This document shows positions 1-22,172 of a stretch of 64,000 nucleotides of DNA, one piece after another. Where the stretch lies: the NCBI GenBank assembly GCA_035771165.1, contig JAWNZC010000216.1:1858501-1922500 (forward strand). The letters run 5' to 3'. Below the pieces are notes generated by a model. It made no database searches. It was given only the letters and a program-made list of their open reading frames with translations, and was not told the origin of the DNA. How positions within the stretch are numbered: position 1 is the stretch's first letter; each line of letters opens with the position of its first letter. The position numbers and the translations under genes are program-made. The stretch is from Paragorgia papillata (taxonomy: Eukaryota; Cnidaria; Anthozoa; Scleralcyonacea; Coralliidae).

Positions 1-801
1 AAACACGTGAAACAACACATTTGGTAATCTGAGAAAGTTACAATTGATCAAAAGGTGTCGAGAAGAAGTGCGATTTGCAGCAAAACATTGGCTAACCAAC
101 AATTATGCAGCACTGGCAGTGGCAGCAGTTAATTCTGTTACATGTGTGAGACATGTACGCTGATGTCTGCTGTGATGTCTGTATCTTCGCAGCAGTCGAG
201 GGTAGTTGGCAGGCTATCAGTCAACAGCGGTCAGTTATTAGTAGCTATTGTAGTATGCCAAAGCTTACCTAGGAAAACCTAGAAAACCAAGGTACTGTAA
301 AAGTTACGCAGTATTTATGAACGTTGCAAAACACAAAATTCTCGCTATATATTTTGTGGAAAGTTCTCTAAACTTAAAAACCCATCCGGAGGAATGTATA
401 TAAATATAATATATTGTAGAAAAAGTTTCAAGTTTCAAAAAAAGCTTGTTCCTCCAAACGTTGTAAAGAAAAGTTTATTAATAATAATAAAGTTCCTTTT
501 GAAAATTCAATGTGTTGTGAAACCTTACCAATTGGTAAATGTTGGTTCTTGATACTAAAATGTATATATTTCAAAATTTATATTGCTTTTTAAGCACTAG
601 GTGGTTTTTTTCAACCCAAGCTTACATGTATGTTGTTATTCGATTAATATTAAAACATTTAAACAACGTTTGTCGTCTACTGAAACTAAGTTTCTTGCCA
701 GCTTTGCTTGAAGTCACAGTCTAAGTGTTTTTCTATTTCATAGTATTGTAATATTACTATATTGTGTTCTAGTGAAGGAGTTATTAGGCAGCTCTGTTTG
801 C
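1..801. other. 3' flank of gene A, no gene seen
   Basis: No convincing exon was found. On the minus strand this is the region downstream of the stop codon of gene A. A minus-strand AATAAA (plus-strand TTTATT at 475-480) lies about 320 bases past that stop and is a possible polyadenylation signal. The rest is AT-rich, with short open frames that show no family resemblance. Confidence 0.5.
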
Positions 802-6050
<5,249 letters not shown>

Positions 6051-6123
6051 CTTGGAATAGCTATACACAACTGCGTTGAATAATACTGCTTCATAGACTG
6101 CTCAATAATACTGCTTACATAGA

Positions 6124-6132
6124 CTTATATAG
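6124..6132 (-). promoter_or_regulatory. Probable TATA box of gene A
   Basis: CTATATAAG read on the minus strand, about 75 bases upstream of the proposed start codon. Spacing resembles the TATA-like elements upstream of genes B and C, consistent with a short 5' UTR. Inference from sequence only. Confidence 0.45.
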
Positions 6133-6604
6133 AAGGATTCATATTTGGTCAAAAATATTCATCTTTGTATGTTGACACTTAAATCTCAAACTCATTAATA
6201 ATTCATGAGGAAAACACAAAGGAAATCAGTACCGTGTCGGTGGTTTGGATATCGGAGGAAGAAATTACATAAATTAAGCAAACTTTCATCTTGATTTTCT
6301 CTTAAAATACAGATTTGTTTGAGATGCTATTTCGCCTCGGTTTTCAACAAACGTCTCGGTGTTTGGATATCCTGATGAAACACTTCTCCGCGTGTATGAT
6401 ATATTACGTGAAGAGTTCTAGAAGGCGTATAATTGTCTTAATTTTTGTGACGTGTCATTGAATAATCATGCTGGAAGACCATGTTTTTTTCCCTACAAAA
6501 AATATCGATACTTTATGCATGTATGCAAAGAATGTGAAGTGTTTTAAACTAGCGCTTGAAAACAGGGTTTTAACCCTTTCATTCGTATTGTTGTTGTGGA
6601 ACCA

Positions 6605-7145
6605 GTTTATCTTTTTACTCTGTCTAACACCAGACTATTTTACTCTGTCTAACAGCAGACTATTTTACTGTCTAACACCAGACTATTTTACTGTGTCTAA
6701 CACCAGACTATTTTACTGTGTCTAACACCAGACTATTTTACTGTGTCTAACACCAGACTATTTTACTCTGTCTAACACCAGACTATTTTACTCTGTATAA
6801 CACCAGACTATTTTACTCTGTCTAACACCAGAATATTTTACTGTCTAACACCAGACTATTTTACTCTGTCTAACACCAGACTATTTTACTCTGTCTAACA
6901 CCAGACTATTCTACTCTGTCTAACACCAGACTATTTTACTCTGTCCAACACCAGAATATTTTACTCGATCTGTCTAACACCAGACCATTTCATTCTAACA
7001 GCAGACTATTTTACTGTGTCTAACACCAGACTATTTTACTTTGTCTAACACCAGACTATTTTACTCTGTCGAACACCAGAATGTTTTACTCTGTCGAACA
7101 CCAGACTGTTTTACTCTGTCGAACACCAGACTGTTTTACTCTCAA
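6605..7145. repeat. 25-bp minisatellite (CTGTCTAACACCAGACTATTTTACT), upstream of gene A
   Basis: About 21 units with point variants. It is flanked at 6560-6600 by an ACCCTTTCATTCG...TTGTTGTTGTGG sequence. The same flank and unit, on the opposite strand of the window but in the same orientation relative to transcription, occur in genes D and E. It is therefore one repeat family that sits near several members of the gene cluster. Confidence 0.92.
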
Positions 7146-7246
7146 ATTTTTCCCACTTTCTTATAACTTCTTTGTAACTGTTACTTATCAAGGAAAGAAC
7201 TTCCAGTCACAAAGAGGTTAGGAAACAGTCTTGGGAACCTTGGTTA

Positions 7247-7861
7247 TACTAGACACGCTGTAATGATTCTTCAGCGATATATAAAAAGTAGAGTGTTGTG
7301 TAGGTAGTGTTTTAGACACAGAAAGGTAAAAAGCTTAAGATGGTAAACTGCTGAGATTAGCTTTGATAATGAAATACTGACGTTTCTAGTGGAGCCAGTT
7401 AAAGTAAAAAATGGTAAAAGCCCAGGCTATGTAAATAGGATTTTTGAGAACATTGATAAGGGTTATTCGCTACGCAGTGCAGACTTTCATACACCACGTT
7501 ATAACACAGTGCAGTATGGTAAGCACTCTTTAAGGTACTTTGGACCCTATCTGTGGTCTAAACTAAATCACGAAGAAAGAGAAAAGCCATCCTTAGAAAG
7601 TTTTAAGAACTGCATTAGAAGAAAAAATCTACAGAATTTAGTAGAAAACAACTGTAATAATTGTAATCTTTGCTTTACTTAAAATCATTCGCATTCGTTT
7701 TAACTTTAATATCTTACAAAATTTTAGAAGTCTATTGTTACTGTAACTGTATATCATATATCTATATATAAATTACTGTATATTAGTAGAGTTTAGTTAG
7801 GCAGTAAGTGTCCCAAATTAGTTTGTTAAAACTAAATACATATAGACACTTTTTAATAAAG

Positions 7862-7904
<43 letters not shown>

Positions 7905-8345
7905 CATCATTATGCTAGACACGCTGTAATGCAATTCTTCAGCGATATATAAAAAGTAGAGTGTTGTGTAGGTAGTGTTTTAGATAGAGCAAAGTGAAAA
8001 GATGGTAAACTGCTGAGATTAGTTTTGATAATGAAATACTGACGTTTCAAGCAGAGTCCTTCATCAGAGTAAAAAGTAGAGTGTTGTGTAGGCAGTGTTT
8101 TATATACAGCAAAGTGAAAAGATGGTAAACTGCTGAGAATAGTTTTAACAACGAAATACTGACGTTTCTAGTGGAGTCCTTCATCGGAGTAAAAAGTAGA
8201 GTGTTGTGTAGGCAGTGTTTTAGATAGAGCAAAGTGAAAAGATGGTAAACTGCTGAGATTAGTTTTGATAACGAAATACTGACGTTTCTAGTGGAGTCCT
8301 TCATCAGAGTAAAAATTAGAGAGTACTATGTAGGTAGTGTTTTAG
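7247..8345. repeat. 120-bp interspersed tandem repeat, interrupted
   Basis: Partial units at 7247-7391 and about three units at 7914-8345 read GTAAAAAGTAGAGTGTTGTG...GATGGTAAACTGCTGAGA...GACGTTTC..AGTGGAGTCCTTCATCAG. The two blocks start alike (TAGACACGCTGTAATG, TTCAGCGATATAT), so the retroelement fragment at 7392-7915 was inserted into or duplicated with this repeat. The same unit occurs at 15741, 20280, 41105, 43795 and 55210. Confidence 0.88.
7392..7915 (+). mobile_element. 3' end of a non-LTR retrotransposon with (ATT)n tail
   Basis: An open frame to 7682 codes the C-terminal end typical of Jockey/CR1-like polymerases (YSLRSADFHTPRYNT, then GPYLWSKL and SLESFKNCIRR). It is followed by a 3' UTR, AATAAAG, and an (ATT)n tail at about 7861-7910. 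The 5' part, including all catalytic motifs, is absent, as expected for a 5'-truncated insertion. Confidence 0.8.
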
Positions 8346-8569
8346 ATAGAGTAAAGTGAAAAGGTGATAAATGAAAAATGAGATTTAATAAAATGAGATT
8401 TTTAGGGTCTTCACATTTTCTCTGATAAAGGGCTCCGTTTGAAGCGTCCGCATTTCGTTGCTATAATAATCTCTAACTTGCTCTTAGTATTATAGTTCTC
8501 TGAGCAATCTCGCTGTGTCCGCAAGGATGCTCTATAACTTGGTTGCTTGATAGCGCTAGGAGTGGACAC

Positions 8570-15516
<6,947 letters not shown>

Positions 15517-15597
15517 CTTAAATCAACGTCTGAACAATTTTCTATAACAGAAAATATCGTCTTCTCTCAACCACTTGTATTCCCAATTGCTCTATAA

Positions 15598-15605
15598 TAT
15601 TTATA
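15598..15605 (-). promoter_or_regulatory. Probable TATA box of gene B
   Basis: TATAAATA on the minus strand, about 80 bases upstream of the start codon at 15516. TCTAGAAGCCTTC, just upstream, has a counterpart near the promoter of gene C (AGGCTTCTAAAAAG) and could be a shared control element. That is inference. Confidence 0.5.
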
Positions 15606-15740
15606 TGTTTGAAGGCTTCTAGACAATAAAGGAACGAATCTGATTGGTTAGCGTGAACGTAACGTTTATGATTAGCCAATCAAATTCGACGGCAATGACG
15701 TATACTTAATAAAAATAAACTAAGCACGCAAGTAAGAATA

Positions 15741-15910
15741 AATTAGTAGAGTGTTGTGTGGGCAGTGTTTTAGATAGAGCAAAGTGAAAACATGCTAAAC
15801 TGCCGAGATTAGTTTTGATAATGAAATACTAACGTTTGAAACAGAGCCTTTCACATTCTGATGAAGGACTCTGCTTGAAACGTCAGTATTTCGTTATCAA
15901 AACTATTCTC
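15741..15910. repeat. 120-bp repeat, one unit and an inverse part
   Basis: One unit of the interspersed 120-bp family, followed by an inverse partial unit (CTGATGAAGGACTCTGC..GAAACGTCAGTATTTCG). The pair forms a palindrome centred near 15850. Confidence 0.8.
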
Positions 15911-16131
15911 AGCAGTTTCCTACCTTGTCATTTCTTCTAAGAATTAAATTATACGCCTACATATGTGGGTGGATCAGCGCTAAAGCGGAAGCTGTAATTA
16001 ACCTACTTGAAGCTTAGTCTCCCTCGCAGCCGTTGTTAGGGTCGGTCCCCACCATTGAACTCTAAGTAAACTGGAACGCTAACTCCATAAGTCAGGCCCT
16101 ATGAATGGATGAAGCCAAAAATCTTTAAATG

Positions 16132-16455
16132 TTAGTTTTTCTGAGTTTTGAGCTGAAATACTTAACGGTGAACGTTGGGCTGTATATGAAACTGAAGCTA
16201 TTGAAAAATGCTATTCGGTATAGAAACTTCAAGACTTTAGCTAAAAGGGAAATAATTAAAAAATATAAAAACAACTGCCATTTTGTTTGCCAAACGTTAC
16301 AAAATGGCAGTTGTTTTTATATTTTTTAATTATTTCCCTTTTAGCTAAAGTCTTGAAGTTTCTATACCAAATAGCATTTTTCAATAGCTTCAGTTTCATA
16401 TATAGATAGCCCAACGTTCAGCGTTAAGTATTTCAGCTCAAAACTCAGAAAAACT
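16132..16455. repeat. Near-perfect inverted repeat, arms about 155 bases
   Basis: The left arm begins TAGTTTTTCTGAGTTTTGAG. The right arm ends CTCAAAACTCAGAAAAACTA. They meet around TTTGTTTGCCAAACG. A transcript would form a long double-stranded hairpin with few mismatches. It lies inside the transposon at 16015-18599 and may be a separate nested element. Confidence 0.85.
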
Positions 16456-17032
16456 ACAACAAGTTTCTTAGTGTTATTTCCCAGCGAAATATGGTCGAAC
16501 ATTTGCTACATTTTAAAAAGTTTAAAATAACGAGGAAACTTATACTATACATCAAATTGAAGCCAATGCTATTTCTAAAAACATACGTATAAAACAATGT
16601 ATTTCAACCCGTTGTTTTGGAGTAATTTGTTATCGTCCCAAACAAAATATATGGCAGGAAAATATATTCCGGAGGGTTGTGATTAGGTTTAGGTCCACCG
16701 GGGGGTTGTGGTTAGGTTTAGGGTTTCCGGGGGATTGTGGTTAGGGGTTGGGGTATGGGGATGAGTTTTCATTTAAAATTAAGGATTATCCTTAATTCTA
16801 GGCGAGTTGACAATTAAGGCTATTCCTTAATTTTGGAGTGAGGTCGACCTGCTAGGGCGCAACACATTCCATTCCCGCATCTGACCAATCAGAGCAAGCC
16901 TTCCAAAACCTGGAAAGCCGACCTTCATGCACCTTGGCATGTCCTTGCCGGCTTGCCTCGGTATTTTGATGGCGAATTAGTTGGTGTAAGCATGAAAGTG
17001 TGTGATTTACGTTTAAACGTTTAAAATAAAAG

Positions 17033-17330
17033 ATCTTAATCCCTATCAACGGAAAGAAGTTGTCCAATTTGTCCAAGGGAATACTGATGTTTGTAAACTT
17101 TCCTACCGAGTGTGGTAAATCGCTGATTTATACCAAGCGCCGATACAATCTCAAAGGTTTCTGGCCATGCTATTGTGGTGGTTTCTCCGCTTGTGAAGCT
17201 TTTAATATGCAAGAACAAATCATTCACCTACGAAGTCTTGGGATTTCTTCGGTTAGCTTGAGCAACATATTGAAGAAAACAAATTAACATACGTACAAGA
17301 AGAAATATTCTTAATTGATCGGTAGTTTAT
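17033..17330 (+). pseudogene. Decayed RecQ-like helicase fragment
   Basis: Across shifted frames the sequence reads NPYQRKEVVQFVQGN, then FPTECGKSLIY, a Walker A motif (a PTxxGKS form), then MQEQIIHLRSLGISSVSLSN, which matches the region after motif I/Ia in RecQ-family helicases. The frame shifts at least twice and the downstream DEAH box is not present. It probably travelled as cargo or as a former gene of the surrounding transposon. The family assignment is from memory of RecQ motifs. Confidence 0.6.
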
Positions 17331-17554
17331 GCACACCTGAAGCACTTTAAAAGAACGTCGACTGCGAAGGAGACCAGCTACCTGGACCTGCTAAATTTCG
17401 CAAACACTTGTAGCCTTTTCAAAAGTTTTCGCACGGATTTATTTATATGAGCGGCAAGAACATAATTAAAATACCATTCTTCGTAAATTTCGTTGAACTT
17501 CTAAGCTAAACTACTCGAAATATTTAATTAACTTTCAAGTAAACACACTCTATA

Positions 17555-18046
17555 CTACACGCGTAAAAATCTCGCAAGTTGTTACAGCATTGTTGCCTGA
17601 ACAATGCTGTAACAACTTGTTGACATATATGTGAACAACACTGATAAATGAACAACATTGTTCATCATTGTTTCAACAAGTTGTTACAGCTTGATGAAAC
17701 AACAACCGTTGTTCACGCATGTTGTAACAACCGAAGAACGTGTTGATACATGAACCATGTTCACCATTGTTGTAACATTGTTGTTCATCGTTGTTATTTC
17801 GCCATGCTGTTACAACATGTTGTATCATGTGCGAACAACGTTGTTGGCTATAAAAATGTGCTGTTGGAACAACTTGTTCATGACTGTTGATTTATCCGTG
17901 AACAAGTTGTTCGAACCATAAGTGAACAACTTGTTGACATGCAACTTGTTCACGGCGAGCAGCACAACATTGTTCACGGCCAGCAGCACAACATTGTTCA
18001 CGCCTGTTGACAACCGTGAACAAGTTGTGCGTTTTTACGCGTGTAG
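17555..18046. mobile_element. MITE with TIR CTACACGCGTAAAAA, copy 1
   Basis: Begins CTACACGCGTAAAAA and ends in its inverse, flanked by TA on both sides. The inside is a dense run of small palindromes (AACAACTTGTTCAC, AACATTGTTCA and similar), so the single strand would fold extensively. A second copy in inverse orientation lies at 62218-62684. No transposase; TA insertion suggests a Tc1/mariner-type or similar helper. Confidence 0.82.
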
Positions 18047-18789
18047 TAGCTCTCTTGTTGTTCACCCCATTTCCGTCGGGCTTGTTTACATCTTTTATTT
18101 CGCTGACGCACATAACTTCAACGCTTGTTTATCTGCATGTGGTGAAAGAGGATAAACGAAATAGCACTCTTCAAAAAATATTCGTGATTTCAAGTGCCGT
18201 CAAGTACACAGATAATTTTGAGACTTCGGAAATGTAATGTCAATACGGCCAACAATATTTCTCTGATGCCCACACGCTTCACATTGACTTTTACGCACCT
18301 CTGTTTGCATGGGCAGAAAGAACATATAGTCAAAACATTATTCTTCGTAAATTTTGTAATATTCGAAATATTAGCTTTCGATTAAACAAGTTTTACACAA
18401 CGACGCTTGCCTCGTCGCTTGGCAAAAGGCTGACGTTTAATTTTAGCAGTGATCAATGCTGTCTCTCTTTGTTCTGTAATCTCATTGGTTCATTGTAGGG
18501 TTAGGGTTACAAAGGGAATGGAATGTATTGCTCAAGTGAGCAGTCGTTGGTGGGGAGCGAGTTTGGGACCGACCCTAACAACGGCTGCGAGGGAGACTAC
18601 TTGAAGCTAACAAAGACAAAAAGTTGATCAAAGACACAATACAATAAGAAATAATTTACATCAATAAAAAAGCTTTTATAAAGATAAATTATCTCTGTTT
18701 ATTCATGAACAATATTTTTCCTGTACGACAATCTATCAATCATAAGTAAAAAAACGAGTTTCGCTCCACTATACCAATAGATCTCCCTC

Positions 18790-19375
18790 GGTATGTTTAC
18801 TTACGTTTGGGTACGTCTCCGTACGTTTGGGTACCTCTTGGTACATTTGGGTGCTTCTTGGTACGTCTAGGTACATCTTGGTACCTCTTGGAACGTTTGG
18901 GTACTTCTTGGTACTTCTAGGTACATCTTGGAACGTTTGGGTACTTCTTGGTACATTTGGGTACTTCTTGGTACGTCTAGGTACATCTTCGTACCTCCGG
19001 TACGTTTGGGTACTTCTTGGTACGTTTGGATACGTCTTCGTACGTTTGGGTACGTCTTGGTACGTTTGGGTACTTCTTGGTACGTTTGGATACTTCTTGA
19101 TACGTTTAGGTAGATTTAGGTACATTTAGGTACGCGTTTGAGTACCTCTTGGTACGTTTAGGTACCTCTTGGCACGTTTAGGTACGTTTGAGTACCTCTT
19201 GGTACGTTTGGGTACCTTTATGTACATTTTAGTACGTTTAGGTACATGTTGGTACGTTAGATACTTCTTGGTACGTTACGGTACGTTTAGGTACATTTGG
19301 GTAAGTCTTGGTACATCTTGGTACGTTTGGGTATCTTTTTGTACGTTTAAGTACCTTTTGGTTCGTTATGGTATG
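18790..19375. repeat. Minisatellite of GTACxTxTTGG-type units, upstream of gene C
   Basis: About 10-bp units (GTACGTTTGG, GTACTTCTTG, GTACATTTAG). Both strands stay open, giving WVLLGTF-type and YPNVPRSTQ-type translations that are repeat artefacts. It ends about 440 bases upstream of the start codon of gene C. Confidence 0.9.
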
Positions 19376-19760
19376 ATATTCCCATATAAGGCACGTGAGC
19401 AATCCCATCAGCCAACGGCAGCACTCGTTTGAAGTAGTATCATTTACAAGCCTAATCTCCAACGTCACCATAATTCATGCAATACGCCAGCTTTTCCAGA
19501 ATACGTAACAACCTGACGTCATTGATAAAGCAATGAACTATTGAATAAACTCGTTAATACTATATCCCACGTGATCTATCCTAGCCAATAAAATCCCTTG
19601 CCTCTTACAGCACTTATGTAGCGCTGTATAGCATCATGTCAAATTTAATTCCCATTTAAGTTACATAATTATTTTCTGTCACAGAGTCTCTTGATCTAGC
19701 GTCCTACAAGCTGCGCTAAATGAACTTAGAGTATTGAAGACTTTCTTAATATTCCAACCA

Positions 19761-19769
19761 TATATTAAG
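19761..19769 (+). promoter_or_regulatory. Possible TATA box of gene C
   Basis: TATATTAAG about 50 bases upstream of the start codon at 19820. A match of moderate quality. AGGCTTCTAAAAAG follows it. Confidence 0.35.
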
Positions 19770-19819
19770 CCAAGTTTTCTCAAGGCTTCTAAAAAGTCTA
19801 GTGCAGTATTTACGCTAAA

Positions 19820-22104
19820 ATGGTCATGAGTCAGACAGTCGCTCGTATGTCTATCATAGTTGGCCTAATCGAGTTGAGTGCAGCGAGTATTTGTGTAGTA
19901 TTTGGAGCCATTGCAATGCGACACTCTGCAGGTCATCCTTCATCGTCAGCTGGGCTATGGACGTTGTTTGTAAGTGCTATGTTGTATGTACAAATATTCT
20001 CTAAATACTGTGTAATATGTACAAATATTGTATAGCCACAAGATGACAATTAATTTACGAATGTTTTAATCTGAATTATCTTATGCAAAGAAGGCAAGTC
20101 TTCCATAAAACAGCGAATACAATTATCAATAACACAGCGTTTCGCGGCATGAAAAGCTTACTCTACCGTTTGTAGGAATATAGTGGTTACTGTTTGTAGG
20201 ACTGAAGTGGCTACTATAGCAATATACAATATACGGACAAAGTGTCAATCGAAATGGTGTTGTAACAGTTCTATGTTAACAAGACTGTAAAGTGTTGTGC
20301 TGGCAGTGTTTTGGATAGAGCAAAGTGAAACGATTGTAAACTGTTGACAATAGTTTTAATAACGAAATACTGACGTTTCAAACAGAGTCCTTCATCAGAG
20401 TAAAAAGCAGAGTGTTGTGTAGGCAGTGTTTTAGATAGAGCAAAGCGAAAAGATGGTAAACTGCTGAGAATAGTTTTGATAACGAAATACTGACGTTTCA
20501 AGCAGAGCCTTTCATCAGAGTAAAAAGTAGAGTGTTATGTAGGCAGTGTTTTATAGATAGGACAAAGTGAAAAGATTGTAAACTGCTGAGAATAGTTTTA
20601 ATAACGAAATACTGACGTTTCAAGCAGAGCTCTTCATCAGAGTAAAAAGTAGAGTGTTGTGTAGGCAGTGTTTTAGATAGAGCAAAGTGAAAAGATGGTA
20701 AACTGCTGAAAATAGTTTTAATACCGAAATACTGACGTTTCAAGCAGAGTCCTTCATCAGAGTAAAAAGTAGAGTGCTGTGTAGGCAGTGTTTTAGATAG
20801 AGCAAAGTGAAAAGATGGTAAACTGCTGAAAATAGTTTTAATACCGAAATACTGACGTTTCAAGCAGAGTCCTTCATCAGAGTAAAAAGTAGAGTGTTGT
20901 GTAGGCAGTGTTTTAGATAGAGCAAAGTGAAAAGATGGTAAACTGCTGAGAATAGTTTTAATAACGAAACACTGACGTTTCTTTTTACTCTGACGAAGAG
21001 CTCCTCTTGAAACGTCAGTATATTTCGTTATTGAAATTATCCTCGGCAGTTTAACATCTTTCACTGCTATACGCTAACAAGACGCGACTGTATATAGCAA
21101 AGAATATGCAATTAAAGCAGTATGAACCTCTAAATTGCCGCGCTAAGTAACAACGAAGCTTCACTGAAGGAAATTAGGAAAAGTCAGTATACTAAAGTCA
21201 CAATAACGCGAAGTAACGGTTTGAAAATGCAAAGCTAAGCACGGGAAATTTACCGTTCGCATGAGAAACCCCATAACGCCTCAAGCTTCCGTATCAACTT
21301 TGTATATAGAATAGACGTGATAATACTATATTTCCCTACACAAACTACAATCTTAGCTTTCTCCAATTCCATTCTAACTAACACTTCACTTAAAAACAAT
21401 ATCAACGCCTTGAACCAAAAGAAGTTATGAAAATTTTCTTGGCTCTTTTAGCGCTTTCCATAGTAAAATACTTCTATTTATTCCGACAGAATAAATAATT
21501 CAGATTAAATCACCAGATGTTTTTCGGCATTAGGAAAACACGTATTAAATAAAAATATCAGGATCCAAATGTTTTTAAACTACAGTAAAAAACTCATCAC
21601 ATTTCGCACGTAAATAGTCAAGGAAATATATGTTTAAATTAATAAAATAAACGAAGATATTGCAGATATATTTAAGCCGTGATTTTTAAGACTTCTAGAA
21701 GCAAAGAAGGTCTAATCAGCTGTTCATTGCGAGTAACATGCATTATTAAGCAAGCTTTTCTATTATGTATGCAATCTAGCTTTCATCGATAAGAGCATCT
21801 GTGAACTAATAATTTCTCATGGTTGAAAAACAGACTTACGGTTGCGCAAAGTTTATTTCTCACTCCAATACCACCAACACTTTTCGCATTTGATATACGA
21901 AACTCAATTCTTTCATCTTAAAGATGTGCTCTCGGCTTTGCGTTTTCAAATTTCAATGCATAAACACCAGACCACATGTGTATATATATGTATATATATA
22001 TATATACACACATATATATATATATTTACAGAATGAGTGGCCGTTCTGTATCGGGGTATAGAGACACGAGGCGTTGCGTTTTCAATGCATAAACACCAGA
22101 CCAC

Positions 22105-22172
<68 letters not shown>

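Larger units (their letters stand above)
16015..18599. mobile_element. 2.6-kb inverted-repeat DNA transposon with 9-bp target duplication
   Basis: Ends are TAGTCTCCCTCGCAGCCG (left) and its exact inverse (right). The inverted match extends about 35 bases through GTTGTTAGGGTCGGTCCC. The 9-mer CTTGAAGCT flanks both ends (16006-16014 and 18600-18608). Inside are a long hairpin (16132-16455), a decayed RecQ-like helicase stretch (17033-17330) and a nested TA-inserted MITE (17555-18046). There is no intact transposase. The 9-bp duplication suggests a Mutator-like or related superfamily; which one is undecided. Confidence 0.82.

Noticed and set aside
17825..18155. Small frames in the palindromic MITE
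   Set aside because: They follow AACAACTTGTTCAC palindromes, appear on both strands, and have no transposase features.
18769..19129. Frames rich in WVLLGT or YPNVPRSTQ
   Set aside because: Translation of the GTAC minisatellite; both strands are open because the units contain no stop.
20271..21064. Frames with [20 protein letters not shown] repeats (also 41151, 55289)
   Set aside because: They are the 120-bp interspersed repeat read in a chance open frame, found in introns and intergenic DNA alike.
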